Below, piece by piece: positions 9,008-18,141 of a stretch of DNA of 64,000 nt. The stretch lies in assembly GCF_016031655.1 (NCBI RefSeq), contig NZ_JACCHQ010000001.1:682001-746000 (forward strand), given 5' to 3'. This DNA is from Bradyrhizobium glycinis (lineage in GTDB: Bacteria > Pseudomonadota > Alphaproteobacteria > Rhizobiales > Xanthobacteraceae). Position 1 is the first letter of the stretch. Each line of letters begins with the position of its first letter. Under the pieces are notes generated by a model, which did no database searches, was not told the origin of the DNA, and saw only the letters and a program-made list of their open reading frames with translations. Made by a program: the position numbers and the translations under genes.

Positions 9008-9153
9008 TTCGAGGCCTCCGCTGCGCTCCGGCACCTCAGGGTGACGGCTACGAGAGAGCGCCGTTCTCTTCTGGTGATACCGTTCAAGAGAGCGTCATCC
9101 TGAGGTGCGAGTGGCGCGATGCAAAGCAGCGCGCCGGGAGCCTCGAAAGATGC
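9008..9153. repeat. Intergenic inverted repeat (CCTCAGG family)
   Basis: GAGGCTCCxxxGCGCTCCGGCACCTCAGG-type arm at 9010-9045 with a diverged mirror arm at 9092-9145 (CATCCTGAGGTGC then GGAGCCTCGAA). It lies between convergent genes, and such stems are frequent in Bradyrhizobium intergenic DNA. Confidence 0.65.
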
Positions 9154-9169
9154 GCGGGCGCCGAACCGC

Positions 9170-10249
9170 CTATCGCAGCTTCCCCCGCGCCGCGACCGGC
9201 AACGTGCCGATGATGTCCTCGCCGCGCACCATGACGACCTCGTCCATCATGTTGACGACGACGCAGACATGGTTCGGCACGATGCGGACGACGTCGCCGA
9301 CATTGGGCCGCGTGTTGCTGCGCGACAGGTCGAGGAAACCGTGCTCCTCGGCGAACTTCGCGATTCTGGCTTCGGGATGCTCCAGGATCAGGCCGTGGCC
9401 GTCGAGCCCGCCGGTATCAGTGGTCAGCGTCTTCGAGCCGGCGTCCAGAATGCCGCGCTCGGGCGCGGCGCGGCTGACCACCGTCGAATAGATGTGCAGC
9501 GCGCAATCGTCCCAGGTCGCCGAGCCCGCGGCGACCTGCATGCGATCGTTGTAGATGTAGGTGCCGAAGCGATGCTCGGTGCCGCCCTTGAGCTTGCCGA
9601 TATTGACGAGGTTCGGCGTGCCGCCGGTCGAGACGATCTTGGCGTCAAGCCCGTGGGCGCGTACGCCGGCCAGCGCCTCGTCGTAGAATTTCTGCGCTTC
9701 AGCCCAGCCTGTCTCGGTCGGATACAGCATGAAGCCGGCGAACTCGAGTCCCTTGGACGCCGCGATCTCGCGCGCCAGTGCGACGGCCTCGGCCGGCGTC
9801 TCGACGCCGGCGCGCTTGCGCCCCGTGTCGCATTCGACCATGACCGAGAGCGGGCGGCCTGACGCTGCAGCCGCCTTGGGCAGGCCGGCAACGACGGTCG
9901 AATTGTCGGCAGCCACCGTCATGTTGGCCTTGGCCTGCAACGCGCCGAGGCGGGCCATCTTCTCTTCGCCCAGCAGATTGTAGCTGATCAGGATGTCGTC
10001 GATGCCGGCATTGGCCATGATCTCGGCTTCGCCCAGCTTCTGGCAGGTGATGCCCTTGGCGCCGGCCGCGACCTGCATCTTGGCAATCGTCGGGTTCTTG
10101 TGCGTCTTGATGTGCGGACGATTGGCGATCCCGGCGTCGTCGCAGGCCTTCTGGATCCGCGCGATGTTGCGCTCGACCCTGTCCATGTCGATGACGGCAC
10201 AGGGCGTGCCGTATTCGCGGGCGATTTTTGCGGCGAGGGGAGTGGTCAT
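9170..10249 (-). CDS. D-threonine aldolase / D-serine dehydratase-like PLP enzyme
   Basis: Fold-type III PLP enzyme of 359 residues acting on a D-3-hydroxy amino acid, by aldol cleavage or dehydration. The N-terminal alanine-racemase-like barrel carries the PLP Lys in RPHIKTHKNP. GITCQKLGEAEIMANAG follows, and the C-terminal domain has the metal-binding PNHVCVVVN (His and Cys) typical of D-TA and DSD1 enzymes. It stands alone between the HI0933 gene (convergent) and the ABC-F gene (same strand, 65 bases upstream). A second, longer member of this superfamily lies at 31157-32455. Aldolase versus dehydratase cannot be decided here. Confidence 0.87.
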   Translation of the reverse strand: MTTPLAAKIAREYGTPCAVIDMDRVERNIARIQKACDDAGIANRPHIKTHKNPTIAKMQVAAGAKGITCQKLGEAEIMANAGIDDILISYNLLGEEKMARLGALQAKANMTVAADNSTVVAGLPKAAAASGRPLSVMVECDTGRKRAGVETPAEAVALAREIAASKGLEFAGFMLYPTETGWAEAQKFYDEALAGVRAHGLDAKIVSTGGTPNLVNIGKLKGGTEHRFGTYIYNDRMQVAAGSATWDDCALHIYSTVVSRAAPERGILDAGSKTLTTDTGGLDGHGLILEHPEARIAKFAEEHGFLDLSRSNTRPNVGDVVRIVPNHVCVVVNMMDEVVMVRGEDIIGTLPVAARGKLR

Positions 10250-10314
10250 GGGAGTCCTTTAGTTGGCGCGTACTCTGATCGCAAAACCGGTGCCCACTTT
10301 TGCGGGAATACGCG

Positions 10315-12126
10315 CTAGGCCTGTTCTATCTCTTCACGGAGCATTTCAAGTTCAAGCCAGCGCTCTTCGGCGGCGGACAGTTCCTCATGCGCCTTGGCGA
10401 TTGCGGCCGAGGTGTCGTCGAATGTCTTGCGATCCCTGGCGTAGAGGTTGGGATCATCAAGCACGCGCTGCAATTTGGCGATATTCGCCTGCAACGTTTC
10501 CATCTTCTTCGGCAGCGTTTCCAGCGCGTGCTTCTCGTTGAAGCTGAGCTTGCGCTTGGGTGCGGACGAGGCGACCGCGGGACGCTCGTCCTTCTTCTCC
10601 GCAACCGGTGGCGCCTTCGGCGTCTCGCGCTTCAAATCGGCGCCACGTTGGCTCAGCATGTCGCTGTAGCCGCCGGCATATTCGATCCACTTTCCGTGAC
10701 CCTCGGGCGCGATCACGGAGGTGACGACGCGGTCGAGGAAGTCGCGGTCGTGGCTGATCAGGATCACGGTGCCTTCGTAGTCGCCAAGCATCTCCTCGAG
10801 CACGTCGAGCGTTTCGAGATCGAGATCGTTGGTCGGCTCGTCCAGCACCAAGAGATTCGACGGCTTCGCCAGCGCGCGCGCCAGCATCAGTCGGCCGCGC
10901 TCCCCGCCCGAGAGCACCTCCAGCGGCGTGCCGCGCTGCTCCTGCGCGAACAGAAAATCCTTCATGTAGCCGACGACGTGCTTCGGCTTGCCGCCCACCA
11001 TGACGTGGTCGCCGCGGCCGCCGGTCAGCGCTTCGGCGAGCGTCGATTTGGGATCGAGGCTTTCGCGATGCTGGTCGAGCGTCGCCATCTCCAGATTGGC
11101 CCCGAGCCGTATTGTACCGGAATCAGGCTGCAAGCCGCCGGTCAGCAGATTGACCAGCGTGGTCTTGCCGGCGCCGTTCGGGCCGATGATGCCGAGCCGG
11201 TCGCCGCGCTGGATGCGGGTGGAGAAATTCTCGACGATCTTGCGCTCGCCATAGGCTTTCGTGACGTTCTTCGCCTCGATCACCAGCTTGCCGGACTGCT
11301 CGGCTTCGCTGGCTGCGAGGTTGGCGCTGCCGGCGGTGCCGCGATAATTGCGGCGCTGGGCGCGCAGCGCATGCAGATTGGCGAGGCGCTTGACGTTGCG
11401 CTTGCGCCGGCCGGAGACGCCGTGACGCAGCCAGTGCTCCTCGTCGACGATCTTGCGGTCGAGCTTGTGCTGGTCGCGTTCCTCCTCGGCGAGCACTTCG
11501 TCGCGCCAGCTCTCGAACGAGGCAAAGCCGCGATCAATCTGCTTGATCTTGCCGCGGTCGAGCCAGGCGGTCGAGCGCGAGAGATTGGTGAGGAAGCGGC
11601 GGTCGTGGCTGATGATGACAAGCGCGCTGCGGCGGCTGTCGAGCTCCTGCTCCAGCCATTCGATGGTGGCGAGATCGAGATGATTGGTCGGCTCGTCCAG
11701 CAGCAGAATGTCGGGCGAGGGCGCCAGCACAAAGGCCAGCGCCGCGCGGCGCGCCTCGCCACCGGAGAGGTTGTGCGGGTTCTCCTCGCCAGTGAGGCCG
11801 AGCTGCTCCAGGAGATAGCGCGCCTGGTGCTGGTCGTCGCCAGGCGCGAGCCCGGACTCGACATAGGCGAGCGTGGTCTTGTGCGTGCCGAAATCCGGCT
11901 CCTGCGGCAGGTAGCGCACCGTTGCGCCCGGCTGCACGAAGCGCGTGCCGGAGTCCGGCTCGACCAGGCCGGCTGCGATCTTTAAAAGGGTCGACTTGCC
12001 GGAGCCGTTGCGGCCGATCAGGCAGACGCGTTCGGATGGCGCGACGTTGAGCTCGACGCCTGACAGCAGCGGCGTGCCGCCGAAGGTCAGCCGGATATCT
12101 TTGAGTTGGATCAGCGGCGGGGCCAT
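10315..12126 (-). CDS. ABC-F family ATPase, Uup-like
   Basis: Cytosolic tandem ABC ATPase of 603 residues, no membrane domain, probably acting on ribosomes or DNA as Uup does. The first ABC unit has GRNGSGKS, LSGGEARRAAL and LLLDEPTNHLDL; the second has GPNGAGKT, LSGGERGRL and LVLDEPTNDLDL. The linker is basic (KIVDEEHWLRHGVSGRRKRN), characteristic of Uup. The C-terminal 100 residues form a predicted coiled coil (KKMETLQANIAKLQRVLDD). The ATG at 12126 lies 2 bases after the stop of the DUF188 gene, so the two are co-translated. An open frame continues upstream but only over that gene. Confidence 0.93.
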   Translation of the reverse strand: MAPPLIQLKDIRLTFGGTPLLSGVELNVAPSERVCLIGRNGSGKSTLLKIAAGLVEPDSGTRFVQPGATVRYLPQEPDFGTHKTTLAYVESGLAPGDDQHQARYLLEQLGLTGEENPHNLSGGEARRAALAFVLAPSPDILLLDEPTNHLDLATIEWLEQELDSRRSALVIISHDRRFLTNLSRSTAWLDRGKIKQIDRGFASFESWRDEVLAEEERDQHKLDRKIVDEEHWLRHGVSGRRKRNVKRLANLHALRAQRRNYRGTAGSANLAASEAEQSGKLVIEAKNVTKAYGERKIVENFSTRIQRGDRLGIIGPNGAGKTTLVNLLTGGLQPDSGTIRLGANLEMATLDQHRESLDPKSTLAEALTGGRGDHVMVGGKPKHVVGYMKDFLFAQEQRGTPLEVLSGGERGRLMLARALAKPSNLLVLDEPTNDLDLETLDVLEEMLGDYEGTVILISHDRDFLDRVVTSVIAPEGHGKWIEYAGGYSDMLSQRGADLKRETPKAPPVAEKKDERPAVASSAPKRKLSFNEKHALETLPKKMETLQANIAKLQRVLDDPNLYARDRKTFDDTSAAIAKAHEELSAAEERWLELEMLREEIEQA

Positions 12127-12128
12127 GG

Positions 12129-12620
12129 CTAACCTTGGCTCGTTGCGGCCTGATCTGCGCGGCGGCGCTGGATCCGGCGCAGCGTCTGGTCGAGCGCCGA
12201 CAGGAAGGCGGAGCGGTCGCGCGGCGAGAACGAGCGGGGGCCACCGGTGACTTCGCCGGCCGAGCGCAGATCGGTTATCAGATTGCGCACCGCCAGCGTC
12301 ATGCCGATCGACTCCTCCGTGAACGGCTTGCCGTTCGGGGCGATCACGTCGGCGCCCGCCTTGACGCAGCGGCTGGCCAGCGGAATGTCCGAGGTCACCA
12401 CGACGTCGCCCGGCCTCGCACGCTCGGCGATCCAGTCGTCGGCGGCGTCCATGGCGGTCCCTGCGGCAATGCGCTCGATCAGCGGATCCTGCGGCACGCG
12501 GATGAAATTGCCGGCGACCACGCTCACGGGCACGCCGTGCCGGATCGCCACGCGATAGATTTCGTCCTTCACCGGACAGGCGTCGGCGTCGACATAGATG
12601 CGGGTCGGGGTCTCGGTCAT
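12129..12620 (-). CDS. YaiI/YqxD family protein (DUF188, UPF0178)
   Basis: Conserved protein of 163 residues with a PIN-like fold and no firmly established role. The family signature is clear: [18 protein letters not shown] at the N-terminus, [21 protein letters not shown] in the middle (acidic PIN-type residues), and [17 protein letters not shown] at the end. It is upstream of, and nearly abuts, the ABC-F gene. Nuclease activity is only suggested by the fold. Confidence 0.9.
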   Translation of the reverse strand: MTETPTRIYVDADACPVKDEIYRVAIRHGVPVSVVAGNFIRVPQDPLIERIAAGTAMDAADDWIAERARPGDVVVTSDIPLASRCVKAGADVIAPNGKPFTEESIGMTLAVRNLITDLRSAGEVTGGPRSFSPRDRSAFLSALDQTLRRIQRRRADQAATSQG

Positions 12621-12724
12621 TCCGCCGCGTGGTAGCCCATTCGGGCCGCAAAGGCGAGGGGATTGACCGCTGTTCCGCGGGGCCTACGATTGGGCTCGAA
12701 CAACAAGAACAGGGAAGGCCAGCC

Positions 12725-13525
12725 ATGCCCAACCGGCTCGAAACCTACCGCGTCGAGGCCTACAACACCGCCAAGCAGTCCGAAAACAAGATGCACGATG
12801 ACAATGTGGCCCGCCGCTTCGGCTTTTCCGGCGGGCTGGTCCCCGGCGTCGACGTCTTCGCCTACATGATGCACGTGCCGATCGCGCGCTGGGGCTGCGA
12901 TTTCCTGTCTCGCGGGCTCGTCGAGGCCCGCTTCATCAAGCCCGTCTATGACGGCGAGACCGCGGATGTTGATGCCACCGAACACAACGGCCTGCTGACC
13001 ATCGAGGTGTTCAGCCGCACCGAGCTCTGTGCGACTGGGACGGCCTCGCTGCCGGCGGCCGCGCCGGCGGTGTCGCTGAGCGACTATGTCGAAGTCCCCG
13101 CCGTCGCCGAGCGCAAGCCGGTCAGCCCAGCGACGTTCGAGATGGGCAAGTGGCTGGGCACGACGCCGCGCCGCTGGGCCGGGCAGGATGCGGCCGACTA
13201 TCTCGCCGATGTCAGGGAGAAAGATCCGATCTTCGCGCGCGAGGGGCTTGGCCATCCCGGCCTGATCCAGCGCGTCATGAACCGCGTGCTGGTGGACAAC
13301 ACCATCCTGGGACCCTGGATCCACGTCGGCAGCCGCATGCAGCTGCTGTCAGCCGCGCGCATCGGCGACGAGATCACGGCGCGGGCCAAGGTCACTGCGA
13401 ACTACGAGAAGAAAGGCCACCGCTTCGTCGAGCTCGACGCGCTGCTCGTCGCCAACGGCACGACGCCGCTCGCGCATTGCCAGCACACCGCAATCTACCA
13501 GCCGCGCGAGCAGGCGGCGGCGTAG
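12725..13525 (+). CDS. Putative double-hotdog (MaoC-like) protein, unknown function
   Basis: Protein of 266 residues without a name I can give. The first half has RRFGFSGGLVPGVDVFAYMMH, like the hydratase helix of MaoC/hotdog proteins. The second half ends with a hotdog-like strand set (ILGPWIHVGSRMQLLSAARIGDEITARAKVTANYEKKG), so two fused hotdog folds are likely and an acyl-CoA ligand is plausible. GGAAGG at 12713-12718 precedes the ATG. It is transcribed divergently from the DUF188/ABC-F pair, with 104 bases between starts. Confidence 0.7.
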   Translation: MPNRLETYRVEAYNTAKQSENKMHDDNVARRFGFSGGLVPGVDVFAYMMHVPIARWGCDFLSRGLVEARFIKPVYDGETADVDATEHNGLLTIEVFSRTELCATGTASLPAAAPAVSLSDYVEVPAVAERKPVSPATFEMGKWLGTTPRRWAGQDAADYLADVREKDPIFAREGLGHPGLIQRVMNRVLVDNTILGPWIHVGSRMQLLSAARIGDEITARAKVTANYEKKGHRFVELDALLVANGTTPLAHCQHTAIYQPREQAAA

Positions 13526-13552
13526 CGGGAACGGGGCACACCATCGCCACAA

Positions 13553-13639
13553 CGTCATGCCCGGGCTTGTCCCGGGCATCCACGTTCTTCATGCCCTCGT
13601 GGCAAGGCGTGGATGGCCGGGACAAGCCCGGCCATGACG
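13553..13639. repeat. Intergenic inverted repeat (GTCATGCCCGGGC family)
   Basis: Arm CGTCATGCCCGGGCTTGTCC at 13553 with the mirror ending GGGACAAGCCCGGCCATGAC at 13638; each arm also contains its own small stem. It lies between two convergent genes and may end transcription from both sides. Confidence 0.85.
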
Positions 13640-13657
13640 ACCGAAGAAGCGCGGCCC

Positions 13658-16030
13658 TTACGCCGCCTTGGCCTTCGCGTCCTGGATCGCGCGCCACACC
13701 CGCTCGGGGGTCAGCGGCATGTCGATGTGCTTGATTCCGTACTCCGACAGCGCGTCGAGCACAGCGTTCACCACCGTCGACAGGCTGCCGGCACAGCCGG
13801 CTTCGCCGCAACCCTTGCTGCCGAGCGGATTGGTGGTGGCGGGCACCGGATGATCGCCGATCGTCATGTTGGGGACGTCCTCCGCGCGGGGGAGGGCGTA
13901 GTCCATCAGCGAGCCCGTGATCGGCTGGCCATTGTCGTCGTAGCGGATGTGCTCCATGAGCGCCTGGCCGATGCCCTGGACCACGCCGCCATGGAGCTGG
14001 CCCGCGACCAGCATCGGGTTGATCACCGTGCCGAAATCGTTGACCGCACTGTAGCGCACGATCTGCACCACACCGGTGTCCGGGTCGATCTCGACCTCGG
14101 CGACGTGGCAGCCGTTCGGGAACGCCGAGGCGACCGGTTCGCTGGTATGGTCGACGTCGAGCGTATCAGGCACGCCCTCCGGCACCTTGCCGTCATGCAG
14201 GCGCTTGGCAAGCTCCATGATGTCGATGCTGCGATCGGTGCCGGCGATCGTAAAGCTGCCATCGGCAAACTCGATATCGGCCTCGGACGCCTCCAGCATA
14301 TGCGCGGCGGCGCGCTTGCCTTTCTCGATGACGAGCTTTGCGGCCCCCACGATGGCCTGGCCGGTCGCGGTGATCGAACGCGATCCGCCGGTGCCGTTGC
14401 CGGTGTGGACGATGTCGCTGTCGCCCTGCACGAGCTTCACGCTCTCGAAGGGGACGCCGAGCTGCTCGCACAGCACCTGCGCGAACGGCGTGGCATGGCC
14501 CTGGCCGTAATCGAGCGTGCCGGTGATGAGCTGCACGGTGCCATCAGGGTCGAACACGATCTTGCCGAGCTCGGGACTCGGCGGCGCGGTGACCTCGAGA
14601 TAGGAGCCGACCGCAATGCCGCGCAGCTTGCCGGCCTTCCGGCTCTCCTTCTTGCGCTTCGCGAAATTCTCGTAGTCGGAGATTTCGAGCGCCTTGTTGA
14701 ACACGGCCTGGAAGTCGCCGCTGTCATAGGTGACTCCGGAGGACGCCGCGAACGGGATCTGGTTCGGCTTGATGAAGTTGCGCTTGCGCAAGGTCAGCCG
14801 GTTGATGCCCATCTCGTCGGCGGCGCGGTCGATCAGGCGCTCCATGTAATAGTTCGCCTCAGGCCGGCCGGCGCCGCGATAGGCCCCCATCAGCGTGGTG
14901 TTGGTCAGTACCACCTTGATGTCGACCGCCATCAGCGGTGTGCGATAGACGCTGGAGAAGTTCTTGCCGGTGTTGAGCGAAAGCGGCCCCGGCGCGACGC
15001 CGGTGATGTAGGCGCCGAGATTGCCATAGCCGGACAGCTTTGCCGCGAGGAAGTGCCCCTCGGCATCGAGCGCGAGCTCGGCGTGGATCTTCTGTGCGCG
15101 GCCGTGGCTATCGGAGAGGAAGCTGGTGGAGCGCTCGTCCAGCCACTTCACCGGGCGTCCCAGTGCCTTCGCCGCATACAGAATGCACATATACTCTGGA
15201 TAGTTGATGTTCTTCATGCCGAAGGAGCCGCCGACATTGGCGGTGAGGATGCGCACCTTTTCGTTCGGCACCTTCAGATTCTTCGCGAGATTGGCGCGGT
15301 TGCCGGCAACGCCCTGCGTCGGCACCTGAAGCGTGTAGCGCTCGGTCTTCTTGTCGTAGGAGGCAAGCCCCACGCGCGGCTCCATCGAGACCACGGCGAC
15401 CCGGGTGTTCTCAATGTCGAGCTTGGTCACATGAGCGGCGCTGGCGAAGGCTGCGTTGACCCTGTCCATGTCGCCGTAGTGATAGTCGAGCGCGACGTTG
15501 TTAGGAATGTGGTCATAGAGCTGCGGCGCGCCGGGCTTGGCGGCTGCCTCGGGGTCCGTCACCGCCGGCAGCGGCTCGATGTCGAGCTCGACCGCCTCGG
15601 CCGCGTCGCGCGCCTGGGCCAGCGTCTCCGCCACCACGAAGGCGACGGGATCGCCGACGAAGCGGACCTTGTCGGTCGCCAGCGGCTGCCGGTTGGTCTG
15701 GAGCAGGGGCGAGCCGTCGCGGCTCTTCAGCGGCAGGCCGCAAGTGAAGGGGCCATAGCCGGCGGCATCGAGATCCTTCCCGGTCCACGCCCCCAGCACG
15801 CCCGGCATCGCCTTGGCGGCATCGAGCCCGATGCCGCGGATGATGCCATGGGCATGGGTCGAGCGGACGACTACGGCATAGGCCTGGTTCGGCAGGTTGA
15901 AATCGTCGGTGTAGCGGCCCTTGCCGCGCACCAGCGTGTCGTCCTCCTTGCGGCGGACCGGTTGCCCGACGCCATATTTTTGCAGTGCAATAGCGTTCTC
16001 GAGCGTCGACGATTTGGTGTGTTCTTGCAT
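13658..16030 (-). CDS. Xanthine-dehydrogenase-family molybdopterin-binding large subunit (CoxL form II-like)
   Basis: Large catalytic subunit of a molybdenum hydroxylase, 790 residues. It has GVGQPVRRKEDDTLVRGKGRY at the start (as in CO-dehydrogenase-type large subunits), FVGDPVAFVVAE, NVGGSFGMKN for pterin binding, the active-site loop GAYRGAGRPE (form II, not the AYxCSFR of true CO dehydrogenase), and the catalytic Glu in GSKGCGEAGCAG. The chosen start is MQEHTKSS with CAGGTC upstream; MPAFQVNP 8 codons earlier is an alternative. The usual FAD-binding and 2Fe-2S subunit genes are not next to it (neighbours are a hotdog protein and ppx), so partners must be encoded elsewhere. The substrate is unknown. 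Confidence 0.88.
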   Translation of the reverse strand: MQEHTKSSTLENAIALQKYGVGQPVRRKEDDTLVRGKGRYTDDFNLPNQAYAVVVRSTHAHGIIRGIGLDAAKAMPGVLGAWTGKDLDAAGYGPFTCGLPLKSRDGSPLLQTNRQPLATDKVRFVGDPVAFVVAETLAQARDAAEAVELDIEPLPAVTDPEAAAKPGAPQLYDHIPNNVALDYHYGDMDRVNAAFASAAHVTKLDIENTRVAVVSMEPRVGLASYDKKTERYTLQVPTQGVAGNRANLAKNLKVPNEKVRILTANVGGSFGMKNINYPEYMCILYAAKALGRPVKWLDERSTSFLSDSHGRAQKIHAELALDAEGHFLAAKLSGYGNLGAYITGVAPGPLSLNTGKNFSSVYRTPLMAVDIKVVLTNTTLMGAYRGAGRPEANYYMERLIDRAADEMGINRLTLRKRNFIKPNQIPFAASSGVTYDSGDFQAVFNKALEISDYENFAKRKKESRKAGKLRGIAVGSYLEVTAPPSPELGKIVFDPDGTVQLITGTLDYGQGHATPFAQVLCEQLGVPFESVKLVQGDSDIVHTGNGTGGSRSITATGQAIVGAAKLVIEKGKRAAAHMLEASEADIEFADGSFTIAGTDRSIDIMELAKRLHDGKVPEGVPDTLDVDHTSEPVASAFPNGCHVAEVEIDPDTGVVQIVRYSAVNDFGTVINPMLVAGQLHGGVVQGIGQALMEHIRYDDNGQPITGSLMDYALPRAEDVPNMTIGDHPVPATTNPLGSKGCGEAGCAGSLSTVVNAVLDALSEYGIKHIDMPLTPERVWRAIQDAKAKAA

Positions 16031-16240
16031 GGGATTGACCTGAAAAGCCGGCATTTGCGCATTTTCGCGGCAGCGGAGCACCGGACTCCCTTGAGATAAC
16101 CCACCACCCCCGTTCACGACAACGCACGATTGGACATGGTCCCATGTGATGCGTTGTTGCGCAGGCCTGCCGCGCTGCTAATGTTTCAGGCGAATAATCA
16201 ATTCCAGACCGGCCCGACCGGCCGCGGAAAGACAGTTTGT

Positions 16241-17314
16241 ATGAATGACCACACGCGGCTCCGCGACGGCCATGCGCCGCACGGCGAGCTGGAGGGGTCG
16301 ATGGCGGCGGTGGCGTTGGCCACCGAAGCGGCCGTCGGCGCGCAGGCGCCGGGAACCGGCGTCTATGCGGCGCTGGACCTCGGCACCAACAATTGCAGGC
16401 TGCTGATCGCCTGTCCGACCCAGGACGGCTTTCGCGTGGTCGATTCCTTCTCGCGCATCATCAGGCTCGGCGAGGGCGTCTCGGCCACGGGCTGCATCAG
16501 CGAGGCCGCGATCGAGCGCGCCATCGCCGCGCTCAGCATCTGCCGGGACAAGATCAATCTGCGGAAGGCGCGCCGGCTGCGGCTGATCGCGACCGAAGCC
16601 TGCCGTGCGGCTTCGAACGCGGAAGGTTTCCGCAGCCGCGTTGCGGCCGAGACCGGCATCGAGCTCGAGGTGATCGACCGCGAGACCGAGGCCGCGCTCG
16701 CCGTGCTGGGCTGCTCGCCGCTGGTCGACCCCAGGGGACGCGGCGCTATCCTGTTCGACATCGGCGGCGGCTCGACCGAGCTGGTGCGGATCGAGCGCGA
16801 CGCCACCAATCCGGAGCCGCGCATAAAAGCCTGGATGTCGATCCCGTACGGTGTGGTCACGCTCGCCGAGCAGTTCGGCGGACGCGATGTCACGCCGGGG
16901 ATCTACGCGGCGATGGAGCAGGAGGTCGCAAACCACGTCGCGCCGTTCGCCGAGGAGCACGGCCGCGATCTCCGCGACATGCACCTGCTCGGCACGTCGG
17001 GCACGGTGACGACGCTGGCCGGCATTCATCTCAACCTGGCGCGCTACGACCGCCGCCGCATCGACAGCATCTGGATGAACGATTCAGATATCACCGCGAC
17101 CATCAACAAGCTGCTCGGCATGAGCTATGAGGAGCGTGCCGCCAACAGCTGCATCAGTGTCGAGCGTGCCGATCTCGTGCTGGCGGGCTGCGCCATCCTC
17201 GATGCTATCCGCCGCGCCTTTCCGCTGCCGCGCCTGCGTGTCGCCGACCGCGGCTTGCGCGAGGGCATGCTGGTCGAGATGATGCGCGAGGACGGCGCGC
17301 TCAGGAGCTGGTGA
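16241..17314 (+). CDS. Ppx/GppA family phosphatase
   Basis: Exopolyphosphatase / (p)ppGpp-pentaphosphate phosphatase family, 357 residues with an actin-like ATPase fold. Motifs: [15 protein letters not shown] (phosphate 1), [16 protein letters not shown], the catalytic Glu region [24 protein letters not shown] (phosphate 2), and [16 protein letters not shown]. The ATG at 16241 with GGAAAGAC ahead is preferred over earlier in-frame starts, which lack family similarity. It is followed 2 bases later by rlmE, an arrangement that ties stringent/phosphate metabolism to rRNA modification in many alphaproteobacteria. Confidence 0.9.
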   Translation: MNDHTRLRDGHAPHGELEGSMAAVALATEAAVGAQAPGTGVYAALDLGTNNCRLLIACPTQDGFRVVDSFSRIIRLGEGVSATGCISEAAIERAIAALSICRDKINLRKARRLRLIATEACRAASNAEGFRSRVAAETGIELEVIDRETEAALAVLGCSPLVDPRGRGAILFDIGGGSTELVRIERDATNPEPRIKAWMSIPYGVVTLAEQFGGRDVTPGIYAAMEQEVANHVAPFAEEHGRDLRDMHLLGTSGTVTTLAGIHLNLARYDRRRIDSIWMNDSDITATINKLLGMSYEERAANSCISVERADLVLAGCAILDAIRRAFPLPRLRVADRGLREGMLVEMMREDGALRSW

Positions 17315-17316
17315 GT

Positions 17317-18003
17317 ATGGCTAAGGACAGCACCGGCCGCTTGCACGTTCAGGTCAAGACCGGCGGCAAGCGCAAATTGTCGTCGAAGCTGTGGCTGGAG
17401 CGGCAGCTCAACGATCCCTACGTCGCCAAGGCCAAGGCGGCGGGCTATCGCTCGCGCGCCGCGTTCAAGCTCTTGGAGATGGACGATAAGTTCCGGCTTC
17501 TGAAGCCAGGCATGGCCGTGGTCGATCTCGGCGCGGCACCCGGCGGCTGGAGCCAGATTGCCGCGAAGCGCGTCGGCTCGACGGAAGGCAAGGGCAAGGT
17601 CGTCGCCATCGATCTGTTGGAGATGCCGGAGATTCCCGGCGTCGATTTCGCGCAGCTCGACTTCATGGACAACGACGCCCCCGAAAAGCTCACCGCGATG
17701 CTGGGCGGCAAGGCCGACGTCGTGATGTCCGACATGGCCGCCAACACCACCGGGCACCGCAAGACCGACCAGCTCCGCATCGTCGGCCTGGTCGAGACCG
17801 CGGCGGCCTTTGCCTGCGACGTGCTCAAGCCCGGCGGCACGTTCCTCGCCAAAACGTTCCAGAGCGGCGCCGATGCCGAGCTGCTGGCCCAGCTCAAGCG
17901 CGACTTTGCGACGGTGCGTCACGTCAAGCCGGCAGCTAGCCGGCAGGATTCCTCGGAGCGCTACGTGCTGGCGACGGGGTTTCGGGGCGGGGGAACGGCG
18001 TAG
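17317..18003 (+). CDS. rlmE: 23S rRNA 2'-O-ribose methyltransferase (U2552)
   Basis: SAM-dependent methylation of U2552 in the A loop of 23S rRNA, by homology to RrmJ/FtsJ. The 228 residues contain the K-D-K-E tetrad: Lys in [12 protein letters not shown], Asp in [13 protein letters not shown], Lys in FLAKTFQSG, Glu in [11 protein letters not shown]. The SAM site is [18 protein letters not shown] at 17303-17307 is 9 bases from ATG 17317 and too close to the GTG at 17311, which decides the start. The basic N-terminal tail is common in alphaproteobacterial members. Confidence 0.94.
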   Translation: MAKDSTGRLHVQVKTGGKRKLSSKLWLERQLNDPYVAKAKAAGYRSRAAFKLLEMDDKFRLLKPGMAVVDLGAAPGGWSQIAAKRVGSTEGKGKVVAIDLLEMPEIPGVDFAQLDFMDNDAPEKLTAMLGGKADVVMSDMAANTTGHRKTDQLRIVGLVETAAAFACDVLKPGGTFLAKTFQSGADAELLAQLKRDFATVRHVKPAASRQDSSERYVLATGFRGGGTA

Positions 18004-18007
18004 CCAC

Positions 18008-18131
18008 CGTCATTGCGAGGAGCTCTTGCGACGAAGCAATCCAGAGCGTTGCCGCGGAGGCATTTCTGGATTGCTTCGCGGAGCCTGTCATCGGGCCGCG
18101 CTTCGCGCGGACCCGTTGGCTCGCAATGACG
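18008..18131. repeat. Intergenic inverted repeat (GTCATTGCGAG family)
   Basis: GTCATTGCGAGGAGC...GAAGCAATCCAGA, then TCTGGATTGCTTCG...TCGCAATGAC as the mirror arm. It lies between convergent rlmE and the MFS gene. The same core occurs at 21768-21796 and 37092-37173. Confidence 0.85.
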
Positions 18132-18141
18132 AGAGGCAAAA

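Noticed and set aside
9170..10249. Idea that the D-threonine-aldolase-like gene belongs to the amino-acid operon at 26-32 kb
   Set aside because: It is 16 kb away with unrelated neighbours and no matching operator, so only superfamily membership is shared.
13613..16099. Long open frame of about 828 codons opposite the molybdenum hydroxylase gene
   Set aside because: It is the antisense shadow of a high-GC gene. The composition is Arg/Asp/His-rich with no family motif, and the opposite strand carries clear hydroxylase motifs.
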